A DNA stretch of 64,000 bases from Gemella sp. GL1 (GTDB lineage Bacteria; Bacillota; Bacilli; Staphylococcales; Gemellaceae): contig NZ_JACBYB010000021.1 of assembly GCF_013415365.1 (NCBI RefSeq), forward strand, positions 124,001-188,000, given 5' to 3'. Positions 35,453-44,450 of the stretch are shown one piece after another; within the stretch, counting starts at the first letter, position 1, and each line of letters opens with the position of its first letter. The translations under genes were made by a program, and so were the position numbers. The notes beneath the pieces were generated by a model. That model made no database searches, had not been told where the DNA came from, and saw only the letters and a program-made list of their open reading frames with translations.

Positions 35453-38011
35453 TTAATCATCATTATTAGTATCATTAGAACTTGAAGAATTTCCACCTAT
35501 TATTGGTATCCAACTTGGAAGACTAATAGAATTAGAATTGCTATTACTTTCACTAGTTTTACTACTCTCGCTAGTCTTAGTACTTTCACTAGTAGTTTTA
35601 CTCTCTTCCTCTTGACGCTGGGCTTCTTCCCTTCTGCGACGTTCTTCTTCAGCTTTAGCTTTTGCTTCCTCTTCTTTTCTACGACGCTCTTCTTCTGCTC
35701 TTCTAGCTTCTTCTGCTAGAATTGCACGATCTTCAGCAGTTAGAACTTTGATACCACCTCTAAAGTAACCTACATCGTTAGGTGCTACAAACCCTCTTGT
35801 CGGATATATATTAGCTATGGCTTGCATATTAATTTTATACAGACTTTGCGTTTTCTTAGTATCCTCTGATGTCATGTATTTATTAGGTCCATCAATAGCA
35901 TCAAATCCTTGCCAAACTGCTAGGGTATATCTATTTGTATATCCTACAACCCATGAATCTTTGGAATGATCATCAGCATCAAATCCATATCTAGATATAT
36001 CTCCCTCTGAAAATGTTGTTGTTCCTGTTTTTATTCCCATTTCAACACCTGGTATAGATGCTGTTTGAGCAGTTCCTTCTGTTACATTTCTAAGCATAGA
36101 TGTCATAATATAAGCTGTCGATTCTTTTATAACTTGTTTTCTAGTCTCATCTGAGAATTCTGTGAGCTCTAAACCAGTATCATCTAATACTCTCTTAATA
36201 GCCTTAGGACTTGCATAGTATCCTCCATTAGAGAATGGCACATAAGCAGCAGCCATTTGAAGTGGACTATAACCATCTGCACTTCCTCCTATTGGAGATG
36301 TAATAGAGTCATCAGTTACTTGAATTCCGACATTTGCTGCATATTCTTTCACTCTATTTATACCTACAGCTTGATAGGTTTTAATAGCAGGAATGTTTAA
36401 AGACATTTTTAAGGCATTATTCATAGTTATATTTCCGTGGAATTGTCTATCCCAGTTTTGAATATTTGAGCCTGGTATCTTACTATCGTCTATTATATGA
36501 TTAGTCGCCCATCCTAAATATTCAACAGCTGGTGCATAAGCTAAAATCGGCTTAATTGCTGATCCCGGTTGCAATTTAGATTGAGTAGCATAGTTGAAAC
36601 CACCAAACTTAAAGTCTTTTCCACCATAAATAGCAGAAATACCACTATTTTCATTATTTAAAACAACCATGGCTATATCACTCGATGGTTTTATATTAGC
36701 TAAATTATTATTCATACTATTAGAAATATTTTTTTGGATATTTTGGTCTAATGATGTGTATACTTTCAATCCAAGATTTAAAACATCACCTTCGTAACCT
36801 TTAAATTCGTTACTATTTCTTAATTCTACTTCTATTTGACTCATATACGCTGCATAATCCGCATCAAATTCACTAGATGAGTTATATCTAGTAGCTTTAT
36901 TTCTTGGAATAATACCTGTTAATACGTCTGTTTGTTGAGCAGCTGAAGACTCCGCTTCTGATATTTTTCCATGATATTGCATTAAATAAAGAACCGTATC
37001 TCGTCTCACTTTAGCAGCTTCTGGATTATCATAAGGATTATATGTATTGGGTTGTTGTGGTAATCCTGCTAAGACAGCCATTTGTGGTAAACTTAAGTCT
37101 TTAAGTTCCTTACCATAGTAATAATTAGCTGCCGTCTTTAATCCATATACTCCATCAGAATAGTAAATCCTGTTAATATACATATTGAATATTTCATCTT
37201 TTGTATAGTTTTGTTCTAATTTATAAGCAAGGTAAGCCTCTTGAACTTTTCTTTTTATATTCTTATCATCATCTAGAAATGTTCTCTTTATCAACTGCTG
37301 CGATATGGTTGATCCACCTTGGGAACCAAAACCACTAGTTATATTTGAAAGTAAGGCACCCGCTAGTCGCCAATAATCCACTCCAGCATGTTCAAAAAAC
37401 CTATTATCTTCTGTTGCTAGTATTGCATCCTGCATTTGAATAGGTACTTCCCCTTTTTCTGCATTATCACCTATTTGATTTCCTAATTTTGCTATTTCCT
37501 GATCATTAACATCATAAACAACTGTCTTTTTATTAGCATCTAATACTCTAGGATTGAACTCAGGTGCCTCAAATATCCAATAACTGAATAATAGGAAAAC
37601 TGCAATAACTCCAACACTAGCAAGAGCTAAACCATATTTAAAAATATACCACCAAATACTAGTCTTATTTTTTAACGGTTTACTTATTCTTTGTTTTGAG
37701 ATTCTTCTTCCCTGTTGTTGACGTGGTGGTAGTTGTTCCTCTCTTGATACAAAGTCCTTATTAGTAGAGTTAACTTTTCTTCTTATTAAATTAGCCTTTT
37801 CTTTTTTCTGTTCTAATATTCTCCTATCTTGCTCTAATTTAGTATTTCTACTTTGTATAGGTCTTCTACTGATTGGAGCAGATATCCTTTTCTGATTAGA
37901 AGCATTGGATTTATTTGAACTAATATCATTTCTCCTAGAAATAAAACCACCTGGTTCTACACCGCTGTGTCTTTTATTTCTTGACAGAGGCTCTCTTTTT
38001 TTATTGTTCAT
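35453..38011 (-). CDS. ponA: Class A penicillin-binding protein (PBP1/PBP2-like)
   Basis: An 852-residue bifunctional peptidoglycan synthase. A basic, disordered cytoplasmic N-terminus (about 120 residues) is followed by one membrane anchor (about 123-148). The GT51 glycosyltransferase domain has ATEDNRFFEH, GGSTISQQLIKR and the SDGVYGLKTAANYYYGK region. The transpeptidase domain has SAIK (catalytic Ser in QPGSAIKPI), SLN and KTGTT. The tail starts with an unbroken Glu/Arg/Lys helix and ends in a Ser/Thr/Asn-rich stretch. The sequence is closest in feel to S. aureus PBP2. The recU partner gene often found beside it is absent. Confidence 0.93.
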   Translation of the reverse strand: MNNKKREPLSRNKRHSGVEPGGFISRRNDISSNKSNASNQKRISAPISRRPIQSRNTKLEQDRRILEQKKEKANLIRRKVNSTNKDFVSREEQLPPRQQQGRRISKQRISKPLKNKTSIWWYIFKYGLALASVGVIAVFLLFSYWIFEAPEFNPRVLDANKKTVVYDVNDQEIAKLGNQIGDNAEKGEVPIQMQDAILATEDNRFFEHAGVDYWRLAGALLSNITSGFGSQGGSTISQQLIKRTFLDDDKNIKRKVQEAYLAYKLEQNYTKDEIFNMYINRIYYSDGVYGLKTAANYYYGKELKDLSLPQMAVLAGLPQQPNTYNPYDNPEAAKVRRDTVLYLMQYHGKISEAESSAAQQTDVLTGIIPRNKATRYNSSSEFDADYAAYMSQIEVELRNSNEFKGYEGDVLNLGLKVYTSLDQNIQKNISNSMNNNLANIKPSSDIAMVVLNNENSGISAIYGGKDFKFGGFNYATQSKLQPGSAIKPILAYAPAVEYLGWATNHIIDDSKIPGSNIQNWDRQFHGNITMNNALKMSLNIPAIKTYQAVGINRVKEYAANVGIQVTDDSITSPIGGSADGYSPLQMAAAYVPFSNGGYYASPKAIKRVLDDTGLELTEFSDETRKQVIKESTAYIMTSMLRNVTEGTAQTASIPGVEMGIKTGTTTFSEGDISRYGFDADDHSKDSWVVGYTNRYTLAVWQGFDAIDGPNKYMTSEDTKKTQSLYKINMQAIANIYPTRGFVAPNDVGYFRGGIKVLTAEDRAILAEEARRAEEERRRKEEEAKAKAEEERRRREEAQRQEEESKTTSESTKTSESSKTSESNSNSNSISLPSWIPIIGGNSSSSNDTNNDD

Positions 38012-38219
38012 AATAATCTATCTTTCTAAAATTTTGTATACTAATACTTATTTTAATTTTATAGCATAATTATAAAAAAATCAATTCTATTACATGATTA
38101 TAACTTATCTAACATAGAATTGTAATAGTATTTATTTAATTTACTACATTATGATTTTACAAATTTGAATTATAATGATAAAATGATTAAGTTAAAATAT
38201 CTAGATACGAGGTTATCGA

Positions 38220-39125
38220 ATGATAATGAAAAAAAAAATAGAAGATTTACTTTTAAAAAGTACAGTAAAAAATAATGTAGAACTAAAAAACTATTCATAC
38301 ACCAAAACTGGTGGAATGGCTGATAAGTTAATCTTAGTAAAAACTGCAGATGAATTAATTAAAATCCTAAATTTTGCAAAAGAAACAAATGAACAGGTAA
38401 CTATTCTAGGAAATGGGTCTAATGTTTTAATCTCAGATAAAGGAATACGTGGCATTACTATAGTAACCCAAGAAATGAAAAAGATTGAATTATTAGAAAA
38501 CAACCTTGTCTCTTGTGAAGCTGGTGTGACACTTAAAGAATTAACTGATTTTCTTATTGAAAAAGAATTATCCGGATTAGAGTTTGCTTGCGGAATTCCT
38601 GGATCTATTGGTGGAGCTATCTTTATGAATGCTGGTGCTTATGGCGGCGAAGTTAAAGATGTAGTTGCTACCATCGAAACTGTAACTCTTTCTGGAGAAA
38701 AAAAAGTTTACTCAAATAAGGATATGAAGTTTGCTTACAGATATTCTGTAGTTCAAGAAACTAAAGATATTATCACAAAAGTTTATTTTCAATTAAAAGA
38801 GGGAGTTAAAACAGAAATCCTTGAAAAAGTTACACAGCTAAACAAGCTACGTTCTGATAAACAACCTCTAGAATACCCTTCTTGTGGTTCTGTATTTAAA
38901 CGTCCTGAGGGATATTTTGCCGGAAAACTTATTCAAGATGCTGGGCTTCAAGGCTTAACTGTCGGTGGAGCTCAAGTTTCTAAAAAACATGCTGGATTCA
39001 TGGTCAATATAAATAATGCGACTTGTGATGACTATAAAGAATTAATTAAGCAAGTTCAAGAGAAAGTTCTAGCAGATTCTGGTGTAAAATTAGAACCAGA
39101 GGTTAAAATTATTGGTGAAGAATAG
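38220..39125 (+). CDS. murB: UDP-N-acetylenolpyruvoylglucosamine reductase
   Basis: A 301-residue FAD enzyme that reduces UDP-GlcNAc-enolpyruvate to UDP-MurNAc. KTGGMADKL, LGNGSNVLI, GIPGSIGGAIFMNAGAYGGE, SVVQ, the catalytic PSCGSVFKRP (Ser) and the terminal Glu in LEPEVKIIGE identify a type II MurB. GAGG precedes ATG 38220; a second ATG two codons later is possible. In streptococci murB precedes potABCD, but here the two are about 20 kb apart. Confidence 0.96.
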   Translation: MIMKKKIEDLLLKSTVKNNVELKNYSYTKTGGMADKLILVKTADELIKILNFAKETNEQVTILGNGSNVLISDKGIRGITIVTQEMKKIELLENNLVSCEAGVTLKELTDFLIEKELSGLEFACGIPGSIGGAIFMNAGAYGGEVKDVVATIETVTLSGEKKVYSNKDMKFAYRYSVVQETKDIITKVYFQLKEGVKTEILEKVTQLNKLRSDKQPLEYPSCGSVFKRPEGYFAGKLIQDAGLQGLTVGGAQVSKKHAGFMVNINNATCDDYKELIKQVQEKVLADSGVKLEPEVKIIGEE

Positions 39126-39127
39126 TG

Positions 39128-39163
39128 AAAAGCAGTATAGATAATATGGTCTATACTGCTTTT
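39128..39163 (+). terminator. Terminator of murB
   Basis: AAAAGCAGTATAGA pairs perfectly with TCTATACTGCTTTT around an 8-base loop, directly after the stop. Confidence 0.85.
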
Positions 39164-39270
39164 ATTTTAATACTCCATTATTAATTTTAAAAAATATTAT
39201 TTATAAATTAATGGGTGATATGCTATTATAATCTCCTATTTAAAAATTTAATATAAGATTTATATACATA

Positions 39271-39296
39271 AAAAAAGCTATAAATATAGCTTTTTT
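39271..39296 (-). terminator. Terminator of the MFS transporter gene
   Basis: AAAAAAGCTATA pairs with TATAGCTTTTTT with two central A. It touches the last base of the MFS gene. Confidence 0.75.
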
Positions 39297-40576
39297 TATT
39301 TTTTATCAAATCTTGGGAGCATATATGCAAAAATTAAGTATATTGAACTTGCAAGAATATAGAAAATAAGAGAAGCCACATATCCATAATTTTGTAAAAC
39401 TATACTCCAAATAATATTAAACAATGTATGAATTGCATAACCAAAGGCCCATACTATTCCAAAAATCATAACTAATTGTTTGGGTGTAGTCGCCGGTAAA
39501 TCATAAGGATAGTTTAGATATACAGGATAAACTAAATACATAAAAAATCCTGATAAAAACAAAGCAAGATAAGATCCAATTAGCCAAATATTTGATAAAT
39601 ATAAACCTATAAGCATGCTTGCTATCATCATAAAGCCGTTAGTTAATAAAAATTTCTTTTTATTAACCACCAATTTTAAAAGAAATAAATCCAGTATTGT
39701 TGCTAGAATTCCTCCCATTGTCACAGTTAAAATCATAAAAGCTGATTTAAATCCAATAGTAGAGTTTGCTGCTACTTGGTTGGGTAGGGAAACCAATGAC
39801 ATCACATACAAGAATAAAAAACCTCCAAAACCTAAAGAAAAGATATATACAAATTTTTCTTTTAAAGCATCTGAATAAGTATACTCTTTCTCTTCTTCAA
39901 CGTGCGCAATCAATCTTGATTCTAATAGTAATTTCTGATAAAAATAATTTTTATTTGTCTCAGTCTTAGGCAGAGGATTAAAGTCATCCGCAAAGAAAAA
40001 CCATATAAGAACTATAATTAAACTAAATGAAGAAAAAATCAACATAGTATTTTGCCAATTTGCCTTTAATAAATCATTAAATACTAGGAATAATATGGCA
40101 ACTAGGGCAGCACCAGCGTTATAAGCTGCTGTTATTATAGCTCCTGCTATAGTTTTGTATTCTTTAGATATAAATTTAGCTACATATACATTAATAAATA
40201 CCATTACCATTGAACCTCCTAAAGCCATAATCATTCTTGCACCAGTATAAATCCAATAGTTAGATGAAAATACAGCTAAAAATGAAAAACTAAGTAATAC
40301 TAAAGCAAATAATGATGCATTTTTGGGATTTAATTTCGCTAGAATAAGTACTGCTAATAAATTAGCAACAATCCTAGCTCCTGTTATAGTATAGTTAACT
40401 AATTCGGAAGTTGAAGCAGAAACACTTTGTCCATTAAAGTAATATTCTGTGATCTGCTTTGATAAATTTGAACCAGCTACCCAGTTAATTGCAAAAATAA
40501 TATATGCTAGAATTAGCATAGTAAACATAAAAATACCTTTCTTTTTAGATGGTGCAGCAAGATTTATATTAGGCAT
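39296..40576 (-). CDS. Major facilitator superfamily transporter
   Basis: A 426-residue protein with about twelve hydrophobic segments and a hydrophilic central loop near residues 200-235. The segment YWIYTGARMIMALGGSMVMVFINVYVAKF (residues about 108-136) resembles the TM4 region of MFS carriers such as nitrate or oxalate transporters. I cannot assign a substrate. It is monocistronic, with its own terminator and a murB gene converging from the other side. Confidence 0.82.
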   Translation of the reverse strand: MPNINLAAPSKKKGIFMFTMLILAYIIFAINWVAGSNLSKQITEYYFNGQSVSASTSELVNYTITGARIVANLLAVLILAKLNPKNASLFALVLLSFSFLAVFSSNYWIYTGARMIMALGGSMVMVFINVYVAKFISKEYKTIAGAIITAAYNAGAALVAILFLVFNDLLKANWQNTMLIFSSFSLIIVLIWFFFADDFNPLPKTETNKNYFYQKLLLESRLIAHVEEEKEYTYSDALKEKFVYIFSLGFGGFLFLYVMSLVSLPNQVAANSTIGFKSAFMILTVTMGGILATILDLFLLKLVVNKKKFLLTNGFMMIASMLIGLYLSNIWLIGSYLALFLSGFFMYLVYPVYLNYPYDLPATTPKQLVMIFGIVWAFGYAIHTLFNIIWSIVLQNYGYVASLIFYILASSIYLIFAYMLPRFDKK

Positions 40577-40702
40577 CTTTTTACTCCTTTGAGATCCACT
40601 TTATTTTTAATACTATTATAGTATAACTCAAGTACGAAAAAAATTCAATACAATTTCATACTCTTTCATAACTTTTCAAATTTTTATGATTTTTCATAGT
40701 AA

Positions 40703-40731
40703 AAACACTCCAAGAATTTCTTGAAGTGTTT
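40703..40731 (-). terminator. Terminator of the AGCS symporter gene
   Basis: AAACACTCCAAGAA pairs with TTCTTGAAGTGTTT with one C-A mismatch, seven bases past the stop. The loop is very small, so the real stem is probably shorter. Confidence 0.65.
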
Positions 40732-40737
40732 AACAAA

Positions 40738-42174
40738 TTATTTCTCTATTTTATTTTTACTTTCCCAACACTCAATATTGTTAAGTTTAATTGGTAAGTT
40801 TTCTGGATTAAATTGTGGATCTTTTCCAGCTTTCTTTTGCTTAGTATAGTCCTTAAGAACTGCATACACTACACCAGATAATCCAACAATAGCTATAAGG
40901 TTAAGTATTGCCATTATTCCCATTGTAACATCAGATGCAGCTAATACAATTTCTAAATCAGCCACTGCTCCTAAATAAACAAATGCTATTACTACTAATC
41001 TATAAGCATTTACTGCCCATTTTTTAGGAATTAAGTATTGAATATTTGTTTCACCATAATAGTAATTTCCAATTACAGAACTATAGGCAAATAAAAAAAT
41101 TGATATTACTAAAAAGATAGAACCAAAATCACCAATATGAGCTGTCATAGCTGCCTGAGTTAATTGAATACCCGTTAATTCTCCACCAAATTCTAATTCT
41201 GGATATAATAAGATTAAGAATGCTGTCGCTGTACATACTAAACATGTATCAAAGTAAACTCCTAAAGTTTGAATAAATCCTTGTTTAGCTGGGTGTGTTG
41301 ATTCCGCTGTTGCTGCTGCGTTAGGAGTAGATCCTAAACCAGCTTCGTTAGAGAACATACCACGTTTAACTCCTAGTAGCATTGCTGCTGCCATACCAAT
41401 AGTACCACCTGCAAATTGTTCCAAACCAAATGCAGATCTGAAAATTTGTATTAGGATTCCACCTAACTTATCAAAGTTCATAATCATAATTATAAATACA
41501 ATCAATAAGTATATAACAGCCATTACAGGAACCATCCATTGAGTTACCTTAACTAATCTCGTTGTTCCAGAAAATATAATTAAAGCCGTAATTACTAATA
41601 AAACAATTCCAACTAATTCTGGTGCTATAGAGTATTTAGTTAAAGACTTAGCAATAGTATTAGACTGGAAAGAATTAAATGCAAAACCATAAGTTACTGC
41701 AATTACAACAGCAAAAACTGCTGACATCCATTTTTGACCAAGACCTTTCTCCATATAATAAGCCGGTCCTCCGCGATATAAACCACGTCTGTCTTTTACT
41801 TTGTAAACCTGAGCTAAAGTAGATTCTGCAAATGATGATGCTCCACCAATTAAAGCCATAACCCACATCCAAAATACTGCACCAGATCCTCCCATGGCAA
41901 TAGCAATAGCTACCCCAGCAATATTACCTGTACCTACACGTGAAGCTGCCGAAATTGTAAATGCTTGGAAAGCAGATATTCCTTTTTGGCTTCCATCTTT
42001 ATTTGTAGCTGGTTTTTCTAATATTAACTTAAACATTTCCTTTATATAAGTAAATTGGATAAATTTAGTGGAAATTGTAAAATATATACCTACCACTAAT
42101 ATTAATCCTATTAGGAAATAAGTCCACATGAAATCATTAGCAAGACCAATTAAATCTAATATCTTTTGATACAT
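40738..42174 (-). CDS. Sodium:alanine/glycine symporter, AGCS family
   Basis: A 478-residue Na+-coupled amino acid carrier with about eleven membrane segments. GTGNIAGVAIAIAMGGSGAVFWMWV is the AGCS signature (residues about 78-102), GGPAYYMEKGLG follows, and MFSNEAGLGSTPNAAATAESTHP is the second conserved region. Alanine or glycine is the usual substrate, though related proteins take glutamine. Single gene with its own terminator. Confidence 0.93.
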   Translation of the reverse strand: MYQKILDLIGLANDFMWTYFLIGLILVVGIYFTISTKFIQFTYIKEMFKLILEKPATNKDGSQKGISAFQAFTISAASRVGTGNIAGVAIAIAMGGSGAVFWMWVMALIGGASSFAESTLAQVYKVKDRRGLYRGGPAYYMEKGLGQKWMSAVFAVVIAVTYGFAFNSFQSNTIAKSLTKYSIAPELVGIVLLVITALIIFSGTTRLVKVTQWMVPVMAVIYLLIVFIIMIMNFDKLGGILIQIFRSAFGLEQFAGGTIGMAAAMLLGVKRGMFSNEAGLGSTPNAAATAESTHPAKQGFIQTLGVYFDTCLVCTATAFLILLYPELEFGGELTGIQLTQAAMTAHIGDFGSIFLVISIFLFAYSSVIGNYYYGETNIQYLIPKKWAVNAYRLVVIAFVYLGAVADLEIVLAASDVTMGIMAILNLIAIVGLSGVVYAVLKDYTKQKKAGKDPQFNPENLPIKLNNIECWESKNKIEK

Positions 42175-42315
42175 AAAATTCTCCTATTATTAATTTAGTT
42201 TTCACAATTATAATTGTATCATAATTTTTGGGGAATTACGAATTCTTGTTAGATTATATAACAAATTAAATTATTAAATTAAGATAGTTAACATAGATTT
42301 CATAATTTAAATGCT

Positions 42316-43263
42316 TTATACTTCGTAAATTCCTTCTCTTAATTCTTGAGCAATTCTAGCTATTTTTCTAAATCTATGATTTAAACCAGACTTTGATAAT
42401 TTTCCATCTTCAATCTGTTCAGCTAAATCTTTTAAGGGTAATTCTTGATGCTCCAATCTTGCTAGAGCCACTACTCTTAGCTTTTCATCTAGTTGCTCTA
42501 AACCTAATCTTTCTTCAATAACATTAATATCTTCTACTTGTTTAGTAGCCGCATTTACCATCTTGTTAATATTAGCTATGTCACAATTATTCATTCTGTT
42601 AACTGCGTTATTCAAATCCCTTACTATTCTCTCATCTTCAAATTGAAATAAAGCTCTTACAGCTCCTACAATATTTATAAAGTCTGATATTTTTTCAGAT
42701 TCTTTTATATAAACAATAAAGCCTTTCTTTCTCTCAATAACTCTGGCATTTAAGTCATATGTATTCATAAGATTTAAAAGTTCCTTACTATGTTCTTCAT
42801 ATTGTGAGAAAATCTCCAAATGATAAGAAGAGGTTCTCGGATTATTTACAGAACCACCTGCTAAGAAGGCACCTCTAAGGTAAGCTCTCTTTTTTTCATC
42901 ACTATCAATTAAAGTTTTTGTTATTGTTGTTTTAAGAGTATAATTATCGTTTAATATATATAAATCCCTAAGAATTTCCTTTACTCTCTCTTCTAGCCTA
43001 CATATATATACATTATTCTTCTTTAATTTTAATTTTTTTCTAACCGATATATTAATATCAACATCATAAAAGTGTTTTATCAAAGAAAACATACGTCTTG
43101 CTATCGAGGCATTTTCAGTTTGAAAAGTTAGGGCAAGTTTCATATTGCTAATACTTAAAACACCATTCATTTTTATTAAGGCCGATAGTTCGGATAAAAA
43201 CTGAGGATCGTCAGTCAGTTCAATCATAGTTAACTCTTTTTTCATATCCGATGCGTATGACAT
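42316..43263 (-). CDS. whiA: DNA-binding protein WhiA
   Basis: A 315-residue protein with an N-terminal LAGLIDADG-like fold (about residues 1-190; RAYLRGAFLAGGSVNNP) and a C-terminal HTH (LKDLAEQIEDGKLSKSGLNH). In Firmicutes it affects cell division and chromosome segregation; in actinobacteria it is a sporulation regulator. AAAGGAGG eight bases upstream fixes the start at ATG 43263, nine codons inside a longer frame. The usual partners rapZ and yvcK are absent; here whiA follows yqeM. Confidence 0.95.
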   Translation of the reverse strand: MSYASDMKKELTMIELTDDPQFLSELSALIKMNGVLSISNMKLALTFQTENASIARRMFSLIKHFYDVDINISVRKKLKLKKNNVYICRLEERVKEILRDLYILNDNYTLKTTITKTLIDSDEKKRAYLRGAFLAGGSVNNPRTSSYHLEIFSQYEEHSKELLNLMNTYDLNARVIERKKGFIVYIKESEKISDFINIVGAVRALFQFEDERIVRDLNNAVNRMNNCDIANINKMVNAATKQVEDINVIEERLGLEQLDEKLRVVALARLEHQELPLKDLAEQIEDGKLSKSGLNHRFRKIARIAQELREGIYEV

Positions 43264-43327
43264 ATATAATACCTCCTTTTGTATAATCAAATTATTATAC
43301 CACCTATAAATATAATTAACAATTATA

Positions 43328-44047
43328 TTATTTTGATAAAAGAAAAATTATTCTATGTGATTTTTCATAATCTTTATTTGATTCATCAAAATCACAGAAA
43401 TATTTATCTATCTTAAATCCTATATTCCCAATTTCCTTCATTATATCTTCAATTTCATAGCTTCTTTGTTTTTGATACTCATACATTTTCTTATATAAAC
43501 CTTCCCTCTCTTCTATGTAAAAACTCAATTCACTCTCTACTTCCAACTCATTATCTGTGGGATATGTATACCAAATGTAGGCTAAATCTTCCTCCTCATA
43601 GGCAAAAACTTCATTATCTAACATATAATTAATTTTAGCAGGCGTATGTATATCAAAAAGAAAAATTCCACCATCTTTCAAAGAATTATAGACTGCTAAT
43701 AATGCTTTTTTAAAATCATCAAAGTTTTCCAAATAATTAAATACATCAAAAGCTGATAAAATAAAATCAAATTCTTGCTCTAAAGAATTTATATTTAATA
43801 AATCCATGATAAAATACTTGGCTTTTGGATACTTTTCATTAGCTAAAACCAACATTTCTTCACTTATATCAACTGCAAAAACTTCCCCATACTCCCCTAT
43901 CTTTGAAGTTAAGGCACCTGATCCACAACCTAGATCTAAGGATTTCAAATTTTTCTTATTATTTAAAATACTAGTTATAATCTTCTTATATGACTCATAA
44001 TCTACATCCATCAATCTATCATATACCAAACTTAAATTCTTATACAT
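43328..44047 (-). CDS. yqeM: SAM-dependent methyltransferase, YqeM family
   Basis: A 239-residue class I methyltransferase: LDLGCGSGALTSKIGEYGEVFAVDIS (motif I, residues about 41-66), FDFILSAFDVFNYLEN and GGIFLFDIHTP. AGGAGG precedes ATG 44047; the longer frame from 44065 starts before that site. It follows rsfS, the conserved YqeM position. Its substrate is not known. A terminator-like hairpin lies directly before its ribosome site. Confidence 0.88.
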   Translation of the reverse strand: MYKNLSLVYDRLMDVDYESYKKIITSILNNKKNLKSLDLGCGSGALTSKIGEYGEVFAVDISEEMLVLANEKYPKAKYFIMDLLNINSLEQEFDFILSAFDVFNYLENFDDFKKALLAVYNSLKDGGIFLFDIHTPAKINYMLDNEVFAYEEEDLAYIWYTYPTDNELEVESELSFYIEEREGLYKKMYEYQKQRSYEIEDIMKEIGNIGFKIDKYFCDFDESNKDYEKSHRIIFLLSK

Positions 44048-44073
44048 AAGTAAGCCTCCTGTCATTAAAAAAG

Positions 44074-44093
44074 AAGGTAGAATAATCTACCTT
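44074..44093 (-). terminator. Hairpin with T run between rsfS and yqeM
   Basis: On the minus strand AAGGTAGA-ttat-TCTACCTT is followed by CTTTTTT and then, within seven bases, by the AGGAGG of yqeM. It looks like an intrinsic terminator placed inside the operon, so yqeM and whiA probably receive reduced read-through. Confidence 0.6.
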
Positions 44094-44096
44094 ACT

Positions 44097-44435
44097 TTAT
44101 ACTTCTTTAATTGGATATTTTTCAAATAAACTATCTAATGCGTAATATTCTCTATCATCACGTGTCATGACATTAACAATAATATCACCTAAATCTAATA
44201 GGATCCATTTAGCCTCACGCCATCCCTCAATATTCAAGATATTCCCATCATTTTCTAAAACTTTTTCTTTTACTTCAGAAGCGATGGCCTCAACTTGCCT
44301 ATTAGTTGGTGCATGACAGACTACTGCATAATCATATAAAAATCCAGCTTCTTTCATATCATAAACAACTATATCATATCCATGCTTATCATCACAAGCA
44401 TCAACTACTGTTGTTAACAATTTTTCTACAATCAT
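44097..44435 (-). CDS. rsfS: Ribosomal silencing factor RsfS
   Basis: A 112-residue protein that binds uL14 and blocks subunit joining in starved cells. YAVVCHAPTNRQVEAIASEV, EGWREAKWILLDLGDIIVNV and REYYALDSLF are family hallmarks. It starts 15 bp after yqeK in the usual nadD-yqeK-rsfS order. Confidence 0.95.
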   Translation of the reverse strand: MIVEKLLTTVVDACDDKHGYDIVVYDMKEAGFLYDYAVVCHAPTNRQVEAIASEVKEKVLENDGNILNIEGWREAKWILLDLGDIIVNVMTRDDREYYALDSLFEKYPIKEV

Positions 44436-44450
44436 TATTTTCTCTCTTTC

